64,000 bases of DNA from positions 248,001-312,000 of the forward strand of contig JAYXKI010000016.1 of the NCBI GenBank assembly GCA_037892935.1, given 5' to 3'. Below, piece after piece: positions 39,801 through 52,288 of the stretch. The notes under the pieces are model-generated. The model was not told the DNA's origin and searched no databases. It was given only the letters and a program-made list of their open reading frames with translations. Both the position numbers and the translations under genes were made by a program. This DNA is from Phlebopus portentosus. Taxonomy: Eukaryota; Basidiomycota; Agaricomycetes; Boletales; Boletinellaceae. The first letter of the stretch is position 1, and the number at the start of each line of letters is the position of its first letter.

Positions 39801-41018
39801 TCGAGGCCAATGAAGAGATCACAGCCGTCGCTGCCGTGTCCTTGGAGCTCCGAGGTGGCCGAGAGTCCTTCTTTGTGGTCGGGTCGACCTACTTCAGTGA
39901 AAGCGAGCGAGAGCCTAGCCACGGGCGTCTTTTGATCTTTTCGACGGGTACAGGTGGGAGACAGTATCCCCATCTGTTTGCCGCAGCTCAGACGAAAGGC
40001 GCTGTGAACGCTTTAGCATGTGTGGAAGGGAAACTTGTTGCCGCCATTAACACAAGTGTAAGAATAGTTCAACTTACAAATTATCTTCGTTTCTGAGACT
40101 GCCGCCCAGGTCGAGATATTTAGTCTCATGTCTGAAGCGGAAATCAAGCTCGAACGACAAACAGGCTGGAATCATAACTACTTAGTTATTGCAGTCGCTG
40201 TAGTCGATAATCAAATTGTGGTCGGTGACGCCGTTTCTTCTTTGGCCATTCTGAAACTGGAGAAAGACAAATTGGAGACTATTGCGAGGGACTATAGCCC
40301 GCTCTGGCCCCTCTGCATTGGACTGTTTGACCAACAGACGATTGTCGGTGCGAATGTAGGTCGGAATATAATTTCTCTCATCATATACAATCTCAGTTTT
40401 TCTGCAGAGCGATAGCAACTTGTTTTCATATAAATTGTTTCAAAGAGGCGGGAAAGTGCTTCTGGAACAGAATGGGCTGTATAATATTGATGAGACTGTC
40501 AATAAATGCGTAGCCGGTAAGAGGATTTTTAGTCTCCTAAGAGATCAATATACTGATGGTGATACAGGACGTCTTGACCCGGCTGATAACAGATTTGGTC
40601 TCCGAACGAAGCAACTACTTTTCACAGCAACTGGACGCATTACGGCATTGATTGATGTTAACGAGGACATATCCAAGTTGCTCAGCAGTTTGGAGAGGAA
40701 CCTGGCTAATGTTGTCAAGGGTCCTGGCGATGTGGGTCACACACAGTAAGTCATGTATTGCTCGCATCACGAAATTTAAATTGGTTAACGACTCAAATAA
40801 TAAGCTGGCGTGCGCCATCAAATTCTCGAGGACGGTCCGACGCTCAAGCTGCAGCTACGGGATTCCTTGATGGTGATTTCCTCGAGCGCTTCTTCGACTA
40901 TCCCGCGACCTCAACGGAAATGGCTCGAATATTGTCGGGTAGGAACGAAGCAGAAAGAATAGACACTCCATACATGCAACTACACTCCATTTTAGAGGCC
41001 TTACGCAATCAACACTAG
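36820..41018 (+). CDS. DDB1: Damage-specific DNA-binding protein 1 (DDB1), CUL4 adaptor
   Basis: DDB1 is the three-propeller adaptor of the CUL4 ubiquitin ligase, used in DNA repair and replication control. The frame starts MKAVATFHGPTSVVASIKTT at 36820 and follows the family through about a dozen exons. Landmarks are ENAQHNLLILTDHPDPRLIL, EGTRFLLGDSFGHLALLAIE, FVFVGSHFGDSQLIRI, PTIVTCSGGGNTGSLRIIRN (the strongly conserved VTCSG...GSLRIIRNG block) and, near the end, TGFLDGDFLERFFDYP. Every junction I checked keeps frame, including the break after YDDE, solved by an intron before HHQFLLVATDTS. Length is about 1,150 aa, normal for DDB1 and shorter than CPSF-A/RSE1 relatives. Its last exon ends 169 bp from the VNX1 stop codon. 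Confidence 0.94.
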
Positions 41019-41187
41019 CAATCATGAAAATGTTATCATCCAATGATTTCTGTATCACAATAAATGTAACAAACAATACATGTCACTGTCCGATCCGATA
41101 CATAAATGCAGAATTCTCCGATATACGACGTAGTGATAACAATTTGATTCATAATCCAGAAACAGACGCGATAAAAAAGAGACATGA

Positions 41188-44100
41188 TTATCGCAACCAA
41201 AGTGACGATAGGCTTATGCGGATGCGTTCGAGTGTCGAGATCGATGAAGAATCATCTATGCTGAAGACATCAATTCCAATGTCACCGCGTTCGGTATTTT
41301 GTGGGGAAAAGTAGAAACCCGCGATCAGAACCAGATAACTGGGTCAACAGCGTCTCAGACCAAGAGCCTTACACGTTTATAACAGTAAACTCACCTTAAA
41401 ATCAGTATGCTGCCCCGATGGTAGTTGCTCTTTGCTTCAATGTACGTGTAAGTGAGTAAAAATATAGAAAGGACGATCGCAATCACGTCCCATCTCGGGA
41501 AAATAAGTCTACAGAATCACCATTAATAATGTGTCAGTAGCGGCTGGTGACACGATCTTACGGGAAAGTGTCCGCCACTGATCCCATTCCCCGAGGATCA
41601 TGCCACACCGAGAATGCCACCATCGCAGGGATCTGCAGCAAGCAAACCTGTAGTGCATAAGCAGAGCCAATCTCCATACTGAAAGCTTATCAGATTACCA
41701 TGAATGCCTGGTGAAGCTGACGTCTTACCTCAGTGCAATATTGCCGTACATTGCGAAGGACATCGCGTTCATGAATTCGGTGGTGTTAGGCACGAGAGCA
41801 AACAGCGTCAATCCTAAAAATTTTTCATCGATTCCAGAGCCTTCCAGAACGACATCGACGACGTCGATCAGAATTTCTTTGGAAGACCTCAGCAGTCAGT
41901 TGAGTTACACACAATGATCAAATGAACAGTTACCAGCAATTGCTGCATACAGAGCAGTACAAGCCAAGAGAACACTTGCGCTGGTGGTTCGACTCCAGCT
42001 CGGCGCATCATGTCCTCCGTGTCCACCGCCATCCTCTTGACCGTCAACACCAACGCCAGAGCCCCGCAGACGGCCAGGAGAGTGCGAATAAGCTTGTTGG
42101 TGCCTCAAAGCAGATACAGTCGCGACAGCGACGGCGCGTGTGAAATCTTCTGACGTCAGATTTTCGGGCAACTGCATGGGCGGCATCGCTGAGCTTTTCA
42201 TCGCTTGACTGACACTCTCTATGAATGGCGTATACGTCCCACCTTGATGCGGAGTTTGAGGCGCGTTAGAGACTCTACGAGCGAATGATGGTGAGGGAGG
42301 TCCGGAGGGAACGTTGATAGGTTGTTGATTCTGCTCGCTATAGTCCCTGATGCCGGGAGTCTGCACTGCTGAGTGTCCTTGATCATCCTGTACAGTAACA
42401 TCACTCGCTTTTCCGTTAAGACGGTGTGTCGGCAGACCTAGCCCTCCCTGTGTCAGCCGATGGTAGAACGACGATCTCCCTTGACTGGGAGGCATTGAGA
42501 AGTCAAGTGGGTGCATTAGTTGTTGTGGATTCTGCCAGATTTGAGACGCATGAGTGCGCAACGAGAACCACAAGCCAATGAGATACGACTGCTCAAAGGT
42601 AAGTCTCGATGATGTGGAATATGGCATGTGCGGCAACTCACAAGGAGCAGAATGGCAGCGCAGAAATACATCAATGGCTTGACTGTTGTCTGATAAAAGT
42701 CATCCTTGACCGGGTCCGGATGACGATAATAGCAGTGGCTGCATTGCCAGGGCATTTTCTTAACCAACCCTTCATCATGAGTAGCCAAACAACCATCGCA
42801 GATGAGTTCGAACTGATGAACATGAATCAGATTCGGTTCTGTTTACGAAAGTAGGTGAACGTACATTCCCATATGTCTGATAGAACAGCGTTGGAGTTAA
42901 AGTGCCAATGATCGCCATGATCAACATAGTACTTGTGACACCAGCACTTTTAGCATTGAACTTCTGCTCTTTCTTTCGCACTGCGCCGCTGCACATGCTG
43001 GCACCCGGCATCAGTAAGACTCCAGCGAGCACGCTTCCCACTATACTTCCTTCCACAAGCCGTCCTTTATCCTGAGTAAGAGCTATAGCATAGAGGATAA
43101 TTTCGATGATTGAACCGAACGTCGCATTTATAACCGCTCCCATTCCAATGGATGACTGGGCACTAATGGACGCAACAGCCATTCCGATGAAGTACGACAG
43201 TGGAATAACACTTGCAAGGCTGACGATAAATACCAGAGGTCTGTTCGCAAGGACCTGGAGGATTGCCGGTACATGATCACCGTGCGCCTCGTACTTATCC
43301 CTCATGGGAAGAAGTACAAACCCGTCTATCAATGCAAAGAATACGACAGCCATCAGGTTGACAAAGAAGATATTGACACCACCGACCGTATACTTGTAGT
43401 ACCGGAATCCGACCGCACGATAAATACAGAGTAATACGGTTGATGATGGTGAGCCAGAAGGTGCTGCTTGACCGGCAGCTAACCGCGCACTTTTCAGAGT
43501 GAAAGTCGGGCCGCGAGCCGTGGCTTCACCGGGAGTCTGAGTGGCGGACGAGGAAGGCTGAGGAGAGGGCACTATGACTGCCGGAGGTGCGGCACAGAAT
43601 CGAATTGTATCTGGTCGTTGGAACATATGTTTTGTCAATTCCCAATTCAGCTTTGCCATCGGAATTGTTATGACAAGGAACCAACAGATAAGACAGATGA
43701 TAAGCATGAGTGGTGCAACTATTGATGTCAATAAAAGCCAAAAGACTGCCCTGCCAAACCAGTCGCTGGCCCGTGATGTCGCATGAACTCTATTCGAACG
43801 CTTGCCTGTAGATATCGTACCGTAAGACTTCTTCGGTCCGCTTTGTGCAAATGCTCTGCGCTCATTAATTCCGCGCATCGTGTCTGTTGCATTCGACGAA
43901 ATGAGCGAAACATCGCGTTGGGGGACTATTGCAGGAGGAGTGTGATTTCGAGACGGAATGTCTTCGTCTGCTTCGTGTATTGGCTGAATGATATTGTTAC
44001 ATTCTGCGTCGGAAGCACGGACTGAATAGGCATTATTCTCGTCAAGGTCCTGTTCTTGGAATCCTGCAACATATTTTCCAAATGGCCAGAATAGGTACCA

Positions 44101-44799
44101 GCCCAAACCGTAGATCAATGGCGCGTAGCATCGGCCGCCAAACGGCACAACGAATAGAATAGCGGAGACCAATAAACAGACAACTGCCAACAGCCAGCCA
44201 AATACGACGGCCCAGACTATATTCCCCACATTCAGATGACTCTCTTCGCGAGCCGACGGGATAGCGTGCAGCGCCGTCTCTGCATCTCTGTTTATAGTTC
44301 GGGACTTCTTGTAAAGTGCGGGCTTCCAAATCGGAAGACCGAAGGGATGATCAACATTCATCAGGGACTGGCGATCCTTGACAGTCATAAGCTCGTCTTC
44401 TGTAATCTGACGCGCCCGAAGCTCAGCGTCATCTTCATCGTTCTCGTCGGGAGACTCTGCATTGGTGGTGACAGACGATTTGCCACGTCTGACTGCGGCA
44501 TTGGTGTCATCCTCCTCCTCCTCCTCCTCCTCACCATCGTCGTCATCATCATCTTCATGCTCATCCTCGTCGTGTTCGCTGCGGGCACCTAAGCTCCGCG
44601 CACCCGAGACCGAGCGACTTGTGGTACGTTTCGGACCGGGTGTTGGTGGAAAATAAGACGTTCCTTGGTAGTGATGAGGAACCTCTGTAGTCCAACTGGC
44701 TTGAGAGGTGTTGCGCGGGATTGCAGCGCGGTGGCCAGGCGGCGAGGCTGCCGTAGGTGATTGTTGGTCCTGGTCTGATTGAGAAGGCAAGCTCGACAT
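41188..44799 (-). CDS. VNX1: CAX-family vacuolar cation/proton exchanger (Vnx1-like)
   Basis: Vnx1-type proteins are long CAX exchangers in the vacuolar membrane that swap monovalent cations or calcium for protons. The first ATG is at 44799 (MSSLPSQSDQDQQSPTAASP); a longer frame starts with TTG. An N-terminal cytosolic region has a long Asp/Glu tract, then NVDHPFGLPIWKPALYKKSR, a block typical of this subfamily. Membrane segments begin with NIVWAVVFGWLLAVVCLLVS. The first exchanger repeat contains GMGAVINATFGSIIEIILYA (GNxxE-like motif as NATFGSIIE). A CDGC...CSHCYYRHP cysteine loop follows, then SYLIGLWFSLRTH, a disordered loop, and the second repeat (LFALVPNTTEFMNAMSFA). The last exon ends RISLSSLWLR. 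About 1,000 aa, five introns. Confidence 0.92.
44510..44578. repeat. CTC/ATC trinucleotide repeat coding an acidic tract
   Basis: An eight-unit run of CTC (about 44510-44533) and a following ATC/GTC-rich stretch encode consecutive Glu and then Asp residues in the N-terminal region of the Vnx1-like exchanger. It is a coding microsatellite likely to vary in length between strains. Confidence 0.75.
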
Positions 44800-45047
44800 T
44801 GCCTGCGAGCCCAATGAGTTCTGCGTGCGGGTAGAGACGATGGCAGACGGAGTTTAGGAGACAAGAACAGCCTAAGGATACGCCACGGCAACTGAAGCAG
44901 CTGAGAGCGCGTCGCCTGGTTTCAAACTCAGCGGCAGTCGCCGATCTTCATTATCCTTTTATGGCAACTTCCTGTATTTTGCTTCCGTCATTCCGGTCCG
45001 GCTCGGCTATTTCTTCGTCTTAACTTACTGCTACTTACAGATTGATC

Positions 45048-46899
45048 ATGACTCTTGGAGGAAATGAACCTGCTTACAAAATTTGGGAAGAATCCGGGCT
45101 ACCAGTGCATTTTCTAGATGACCTTCACTTGAACGATAACCCGGATCCTGTTGTGAATTCCTCCTTCAAGCTGGGAGCTGTCGCTCAAGCTAGTAATGCA
45201 TGCACTTCGTCCTAGGAAGTTCAAGGCTGACATCAACTGAATACCGAAGAACGATATTGGCCTCTCTGCTCTAGCCGCAGTTTATTTTCACCAACTCAGA
45301 ACCGAGGTGAAACAGACCGTCTCCATCGATCCTCGCCACGCAATACTCGAATTCAGTTGCGTCCCGTCTACTCATCAAGGTTCTTGCACTGATTACAAAT
45401 CGAAAGAAAGTGAAAGTTATTACCTTCTTGACGGTGCAAAGCCTTCTGGGAAACTTTTTGATGAGCTGGCTGGCCTATATCGGACCAACGATAGCCTTGT
45501 CGCCATACATACTAATTTCCCCCAGTAAGTAGCTGGAGTACTGAATCTTTAGAAATTTCTTCTAAAGGACAAAAAGCCATAAACAAGGTATTTCAGACCT
45601 TCTTCAGTGCGAGCCTCTTCGCGATTCTGTTCAAGAAGTGCTACTCAAATGGAACAGTCAAGATTTCGAAGACGAAGCAGCACGCAGAAAAATGTGCGTA
45701 ACAAAATCCAGGACTTCTCAAGAATGGGATGGCCATCCTCATGCAGTAGCGCTTCGGAGCATACCACCGGTCCAGCTCATCAAAGTCGCAGATGCGCCGA
45801 AGCGACAGTCCTGTGGGCCGTGGACATATCCACTAAGCGGAATCCGTGTGTTGGATCTAACACGCGTCTTGGCCGGAGCAGTAGCTGGGAGGACTTTGGC
45901 AGGTCAGTCCCGCATTCATGATGGACTTATGAACTGTAATTTCGTCCAATAGCGCATGGAGCAGACGTGCTCCTTATTAAAATTACGTCGCCGCAGCTCC
46001 CGGATTTACCCTTCCCGATAAGGAGACTTCACGAACGAAAACTCACGACCTCGAGGATGAACCAGACCGTATCAGACTCTTAGGACTTGCCGAAGGAGCA
46101 GATGTTTTCCTTCAGGCTTACAGACCAGGCGGACTACGAGCAAAAGAATTTGGCGTGGAGGACCTGATAAAGGCAGGCCAGGACTCGTCTATGCTAGTCT
46201 TACCGCATATGGCTGGGAAGGACCTTGACGTGGAGTATGATAATCCTTTAATTGCATTTTTAATTTCTCTGATCCAAACCACTCCAGTTTGATTCTCTTG
46301 TCCAGAATAGTACGGGCTTTGGTTTCACGGATGCACAAGCGTATCAGGCTTTTGAGGATGAAACGAAGGGTGACTTGATGCCCAAGCCTCTGCCGTGTCA
46401 AGCCGTAGACCATGCAGCAGGATACTTGCTTGCGTTTGGTATCAGTGCTGCATTGTGTAAGACCATCACGGTAAACTTGTTCAGTAAATTATAGAAGATA
46501 GCTTTATATATATATTAGGAAGGTGGCTCATGGGAAGTCAGAGTGTCTCTCGCAGGAGTTGCACAATGGATCCGATCGTTTGGCCAGCTGGATCCGAAGA
46601 TTGCATTTAGGCCAGATCTTGCATTACCAACAGGGGCTCTTCCATGGCCAGAAGAACTTGTGAAGTACTCTACAAAAATACGGCAGGCTCGCCCAGACGA
46701 CTACTCGGAGGACACTACTCAGGATTCGGACGCTCATTCGCCTTGCAGGATGACGGCTATCGGACACACGGCGAAGCAATCGATAACTCCGGTGCGTGAA
46801 GGAGAAGCGCCATTGAAACTAGACGCGCACCAAGCCAGGTGGTTAGACAGACAAAAATTAGAAGTACCGGGTCGTTGTATGAGTATGAAGAGACTTTAG
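45048..46899 (+). pseudogene. CaiB/BaiF family III CoA-transferase, probably broken
   Basis: The exons clearly derive from a family III CoA-transferase of about 480 aa (fungal formyl-CoA transferase/racemase-like group). The first ATG gives MTLGGNEPAYKIWEESGLPV; later blocks are IGLSALAAVYFHQLRTEV, IRVLDLTRVLAGAVAGRTLA, AHGADVLLIK, ADVFLQAYRPGGL, GLVYASLTAYGWEGP, KPLPCQAVDHAAGYLLAFGI and EGGSWEVRVSLAGVAQWIR. Three lesions are visible: a frame change near 46050 between LPDLPF and DLEDEPDR with no GT between; another near 46170-46180 between VEDL and RPGLVYAS; and TGA (46226-46228) where the family has Trp after WEGP. The first intron also lacks an in-phase solution. The 3' part remains conserved, so decay is recent or the lesions are sequence errors. 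Confidence 0.8.
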
Positions 46900-47237
46900 A
46901 AAGAATCGAATTTGATTTGTAAATTGAGTTACATAAGCATTTGTGTGACATCATACATAACGGGGATGTGCGTAACCGCAGTGCAGTGACACCGACACAC
47001 GACTGAACAACTGAGCGATTGACCATCTCCTGGTCCAGGTAGCATTGGTATTGATCGCAATATTCATTCGACTCTTCAGCCCTCGTTTGGCTTCAGCAAC
47101 TCGTAGACTTGCAGAGGCCTTCGTTTTCTGGCCTCAAGGCCAACAGACCATTTCTGACATCAATTGGTACGTGCGATTATATTACTATTGCTCACCGACA
47201 AAGCTGATCTCTCCTCTGGTCACCAGGGCTATAGACT
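46900..47237. other. Spacer: CoA-transferase 3' end and RING-gene leader
   Basis: This 338-bp spacer lies between two plus-strand genes. An open frame at 47045-47251 reads through into the RING-gene region in another phase and shows no motif. Nothing else is visible. Confidence 0.4.
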
Positions 47238-50200
47238 ATGGGTCAGATTAACTCAACGACTAACACGAGCCGCTCGGAACGTGAGAGCCGGACGGCTGCC
47301 GGGCAATCCTCTACTAATACTGCAGTTCCCGATCTAAATCCAGCCCCCCCTGGTGCACAAACAAACGCTGGGAGGCATGCTCGACGAACATCAATTCGCA
47401 ATAGCATCACAAGATTTGTACGTCCGAAAACTTCAGGAACTGTAGGTCATGATGCATCGAGGATCGGTTCGGAGAGTAGGAGATTGTGGCGATGGTCAAT
47501 TGCAGGACGCACACGACGGACCGAACCACAAAATATTCTCAGCGTAGAACACGGCTTGTCAAGCGCACCTTTACAGGGGAACGTCAGTTCACATACTCGA
47601 TCGCAGACTAATTCGTCGAGACACCCTACCAATAACAGTGATTCGTCATCATCGCAAGTCAATCAAACAACGTCGAGTTCGACTACAGAGGCCAGAGATT
47701 CAAACGTTGTCCAGGCTCTCGATTCCAACTCTGCTACTTCACCGAAAGGCAAGGAGCGATCTTCGGAAACGTCAAATAAGACAACAGATGATTCTACATC
47801 CGTATCGCTCCAGACCAGGGATAATGCTCACAGCACTGATTTAGTGGATCAGTCGGCCAGTTCATCAAACTCAGCCGCTCTTCCAAGTACTATCGTAAAC
47901 GGGAGCAGTCCAGTCAGCTCCTCGTCAACTCCAATACCTCCCACCCTACCCACGTCTCAGTCATCCTCGATCAATAGCCCTCTGCGTCGGTCCCCTCCTG
48001 TAGGCACTCTTGTTGTGGTTCAGGGCGTTGTGCGCACGGATAGTCCTCTAGCGCTGGCACAGGGCAGACCGCCCTCATCCACGGGTCGCGGACAGTATTC
48101 TGCGGACCCGGCATTGATCCGGGAGCAGTCAGGATCTGACGCTGTACTACAAAACCGTATGTTTCTTAGTCATCTGTCTAAGGAGGGTTATGCTGGTGTT
48201 CACGTTTACATCTTCTCTAGCATCTTCAGGACGTGCTATTAATGAAGCTTTGGAATCTCATCAAGGCTCAAGGCCATCGACATCTGGATCAGGCGATGCT
48301 CCAGGCGCTTCCGGAAGCCAATTGTTTGAAAGTCAACTTACTTCCTCCTCGGCATCCAGCGGCGAAACCAGTAATAGTTCTACCTCACGAGAGTCCACAA
48401 GTGGCTCCGCCAGCGCAGATGTTCTCGGGGCGCTCTTAAGGTACGTTCTTCTCTAGTTTTCTTTACCCGTGTTGACAGACGAGCCGTGTTCTCAGCATAG
48501 TCAGTGTTGCGACCGCAGCGACCGCAGCTTCATTGCTTACAAGTACGTGTTTAGCTAAGAAGCTACTAGTTCTTTGCAGTCTTATATCATCAGCCATAGG
48601 CTCGAATGGACAAGCAACATCTTCCGCACCTTCCGAACTCTCCAGCCTTCCGTCCGATACATCACAATCAATTCCTCCAGAGGGGCCAAACATACCGTTG
48701 ATAGCTCGGGCTTTGGCATCAGCGAATCCTGCCGCCGCCGCCGTGCTTGCTCAGCGTGAACGAGAAAGGGAAGAACGCGAAAGGAACCGAACGCGTTCCA
48801 TATGGGAAGGTCTTCGTGAAAGGGTGATTTCTGGCAGAAGCCGAAATGCATCGGGGATTGGCTCACGTTCGCAAAGTTCTGCGTTTCTATTTATTGAAGT
48901 TTGGCCTAATATCACTTCTCTTGTTCTAGATTCATTGTTTAACGAGCTTGTACGTGCCTTCAGTATGGGTCCGACACAGGATGAACACCAAATGGATACT
49001 CAGAGTTCATCTTCCGGACGTACGAGCTCGGATGAAGACCAAGTCACCTCGCCTCATGAACACAGCGCAGCTTCCGAAGATTCAGAAGATCTTGCTCCTG
49101 GCAGTTTCGAACGCTTCCTGGTGGATCTGCAATCAGACCTCAGGCTGGCTCTCATACGCCCCGATGCCACATCGAGTGTTACATCCGCGAGACCTGCTGA
49201 TCATCATGAAGGCGAAGACTCTGGAACATTCCCTGGCAACTCACACGCCCTTAGTCTTGCGTCTGAGCCAATGTCTCACGGAAGCGAAGGCACAGCTGGC
49301 CCTTCCGTAACCTATCCTTCACCTCATCATGAATCTAGTGACTCAGAAGATCATAACCCCGATGACCGTACGAATCAATCCATTCCATCTATGCCTGGTG
49401 AATATAGAGAAAACATTCACGATGATATGCCCAATGGAGGCGGTACTTCGGTCCCTGTATCATTCCCAACCTCGAGAACTGAGGAGACTCAGAGTTCACC
49501 AACGTCAGACAGGAGCGAAACGCCAAGCGATCCTCCGACATCGATTCATGATGCTTCCCGAAACCGTGTTAACTGGTGGCGAATGTATCGATTCCCTCCT
49601 ACACCGTCTGTCCGTTCGACGCGATACAACGCGGGCCAAGATTCATCGCATATCAATACACCCAATACACCTACATCGTCTACATCTGCGCCTGCAGAGC
49701 CGATAAACGCCGGAACTGCAGAATCTTCCAGTCAAAGCGCTGCTATGGCGCAGGACACTCCTGTTTTAGGGGAAGAACCTGCTGTACTCATACCAGTCAT
49801 CGTTGTTGGTTTGCAGTCAATAAGCTCTGGCACACGGAGAGCTCAGCCAGAGACTCCTGAGCCTCCTACGGAAAACAACAATGATCCCGGAGAAGGACAT
49901 CGAACAAATGTCTCCCAGTCTGGCAATTCTTCCAGCTCTGGAGCCGCACAGCGAGCTCGAGATACTTGGTCCTCCAGGGCGGCTCGTGCTTTCAATAGAC
50001 TAGGAAGGAGAGATATCACAGCGGATCAAACGACTGATACATCTAATGCTGCTGACGGAGCTCGCACATTCTTTATCTACGTCTTTGGCGGTACGTCTTA
50101 GAATAGATCTTTTCATCCTTACCGAACCTGATCCGGTCACTTTAGGCCACTATCCACCTGACCACCAACTTCTTTCTAGTCCAGATGAAACAGATTCCTT

Positions 50201-50716
50201 TGAAGCACTTTGGTGAGTCAATGGAAAGTCTTTTTCATCCAGATTGCTGACAAGCTTCATAATGAAGGGAATTGGCGGACTTCTTGGGTCAAGTCAAGCC
50301 GCCCGTTGTGACCGAAGAAGAGATTGAACGTTCTGGCTTGGAACTGTTCAAAGCGGCAGCTTTAAAATATTATGCGAGTAGCAGACGTGTTGCAAGCAAC
50401 TGCCTTGATCGAGTGTGTATCGTGCCTTTTCTTCGGCCGTGCAGCCAGACTCACATCTTGTGTAATAGTGCCTCATTTGTCTGGATGACTACAATCCTGA
50501 TGATGAACTTCGCCTCTTATCCTGCAAGCATGCTTTTCATAAGGCGTGTGTTGATAGATGGCTGAAGACTGGTCGTAACAACTGTCCAGCGTGCCGAAGC
50601 GAGGTATATTCATTCTTATCTTTAAGACGAGACTCTGCAATGCTGACAGTTTATCGCAGGGAGTAAAACTTACGAGAAATACATTTTCATCACAACATAG
50701 TACAGCCGAACCCTGA
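47238..50716 (+). CDS. Large Ser-rich RING-H2 finger protein, putative E3 ubiquitin ligase
   Basis: A roughly 1,000-aa protein that probably attaches ubiquitin to unknown targets. ATG 47238 gives MGQINSTTNTSRSERESRT. Gly2 with Ser/Thr near position 6 makes N-myristoylation plausible. About 850 residues of Ser/Thr/Pro/Asp-rich, apparently disordered sequence follow, over five or six exons. Near the C-terminus a conserved block begins (TFFIYVFGG, then DSFEALWELADFLGQVKPP), leading to the RING-H2 finger: CLICLDDYNPDDELRLLSCK, HAFHKACVDRWLKTG, NCPACRSE. All eight zinc ligands are present (C-x2-C, C-x-H, H-x2-C, C-x2-C). The last short exon is GVKLTRNTFSSQHSTAEP. Similar fungal proteins carry the RING at the end of a long disordered region. 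Confidence 0.87.
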
Positions 50717-50873
50717 ACGTGCGATTACTTTGTTATCCTCGTTTAACTTCTCGCGTTCCCTTCACTGATGCGCCCAGCTGCTTTGCTATCCGTACTTCTC
50801 AATTTCAAGCCCCGATTCAGATGTGTATGACCATGAAATATGCTAGTTGATATACATTTCCATCGCATACCAC

Positions 50874-52288
50874 TCACTGAAGAGCTGCAATCGCCATTGC
50901 CATCACTCCTTCTTTCGTCGTGTTTCCTGTTAGTTCAATGTCATTTGCTGTCGATGTAGCTATGTACGTTTCCTGTAATGAAAATGAGCTTACCTCCAAT
51001 GAATCCGCTTGCGTGAACAAAAATACAGCCTGGTATACCCGTAAGTTGGGATAGAGCTCTGTCACGAACACCACGCCATGGTTCCGGCAGAGATTTTCTG
51101 CTCTCGAAACTCTCCGGAGAGACAGGCACGGCTTGTATTCTCCAGTTCGAGGCTGTTTCGTCCGGATAAAGAATGAACAGCGGTAATTCCTCCTTGGGAA
51201 TGGCTTGTTCCTGTTCAATGTCGAATAGATGTTCCTGCAAGTACTCTCACAAGTCAACTCATCTGAAAAGCCCGACTATTCGTACCTTCCAAGGTGCAAA
51301 TTGTTCGAAGAGGATTATGCGTCCGCTGGGATGCACTTCTTTGCGACTTGATAACGCAGAAGCAACTAGATCACGGGCTGGCATCCATGATTTCGCGTAA
51401 TAATCAAGTCGATTGAAGAACTCTTCTCCTGTCATTGCAGATGCTCTTGCAAAGAGGGCCTGGTGGATCGTCAGTAACGCATTGAATTGCCATTATATAA
51501 ACTAGCTCACGTCCACTTCGGCGGTCGTTTTGGGCTCGTTCCAAGGTGGATTCAACCAACCGACTCGACTCGAAAGGTCAGTTCGGTTCTTATAGCTTGC
51601 TGGCGCGTCCTGAGGATACTGCGGAATTCCATTATCTATGGCATCGATGGCTTCAATGAACTCCTGAAATACTATGATTCGTGAATTCCTCTCTGTTTTG
51701 ATCTATGGTGAAAGAAAAACCTTGTAGAGCTTTAACCATAGCAAGTCCACTTCTGGGCTGTCTACAGGAAGATGAAGCCTGGAAGCAATGATTTCCTTGC
51801 CGTAATGTCTTTGCGACTACTGTGAAGTCAAAATAGCAGCAAACCACGGTGCACGCACTTGTAGATGAGACCAGCGGAGGACAGCTTCGTGGCAAAACCG
51901 TGGCCGAATAAGGCGTCGAACCCGCGCTGGTGGTGGTCGTAGCGCTGACTACCATGATTATATACTCCTCCGACGTCCACTACGATGTCGCATGTGTCCA
52001 AGATTTTCGGATCGCGAGTTCTGACAACAGCTGGTGACAACGAAGATGAGAGGTAAATTGGCAAGGGAAAAGGAAACCACTGCGCACCTGAATCCTGGTA
52101 GGCGGACGTCCATCTTAACAGAAAGCAGGCTAGAGCCTCGTCACAATGAAACGTGCCGTTATGTGTCCCGATGGTCTGAGTGAAGAGCGTTGACCAATAA
52201 GCTTCTGCTAATCAGACGCGCTCGTGCTCACCTTGGCCGGACTGTTTCGGTCCTTTTTAGTCGGTCTATCTACGACGGACAAGTGCAT
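50874..52288 (-). CDS. MYG1: MYG1 3'-5' RNA exonuclease family protein
   Basis: MYG1 (UPF0160) is a DHH-like metal-dependent exonuclease reported to process RNA in nucleus and mitochondria. From ATG 52288 (MHLSVVDRPTKKDRNSPAK) an intron leads to TIGTHNGTFHCDEALACFLL, the first metal-binding motif. Then come AVVRTRDPKILDTCDIVVDV, GSQRYDHHQRGFDALFGHGF (second motif, DHH) and TKLSSAGLIYK. Later exons carry DAIDNGIPQ, SRVGWLNPPWNEP, LPEPWRGVRDRALSQLTGIP and GCIFVHASGFIGG, all family signatures. The final exon ends AMAIAALQ. About 360 aa, no lesion. A longer mitochondrial leader is not obvious at this start. Confidence 0.93.

Noticed and set aside
41986..42005. GGTTCGACTCC, a second tRNA B-box match
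   Set aside because: It lies inside a coding exon of the Vnx1-like gene and has no tRNA fold around it.
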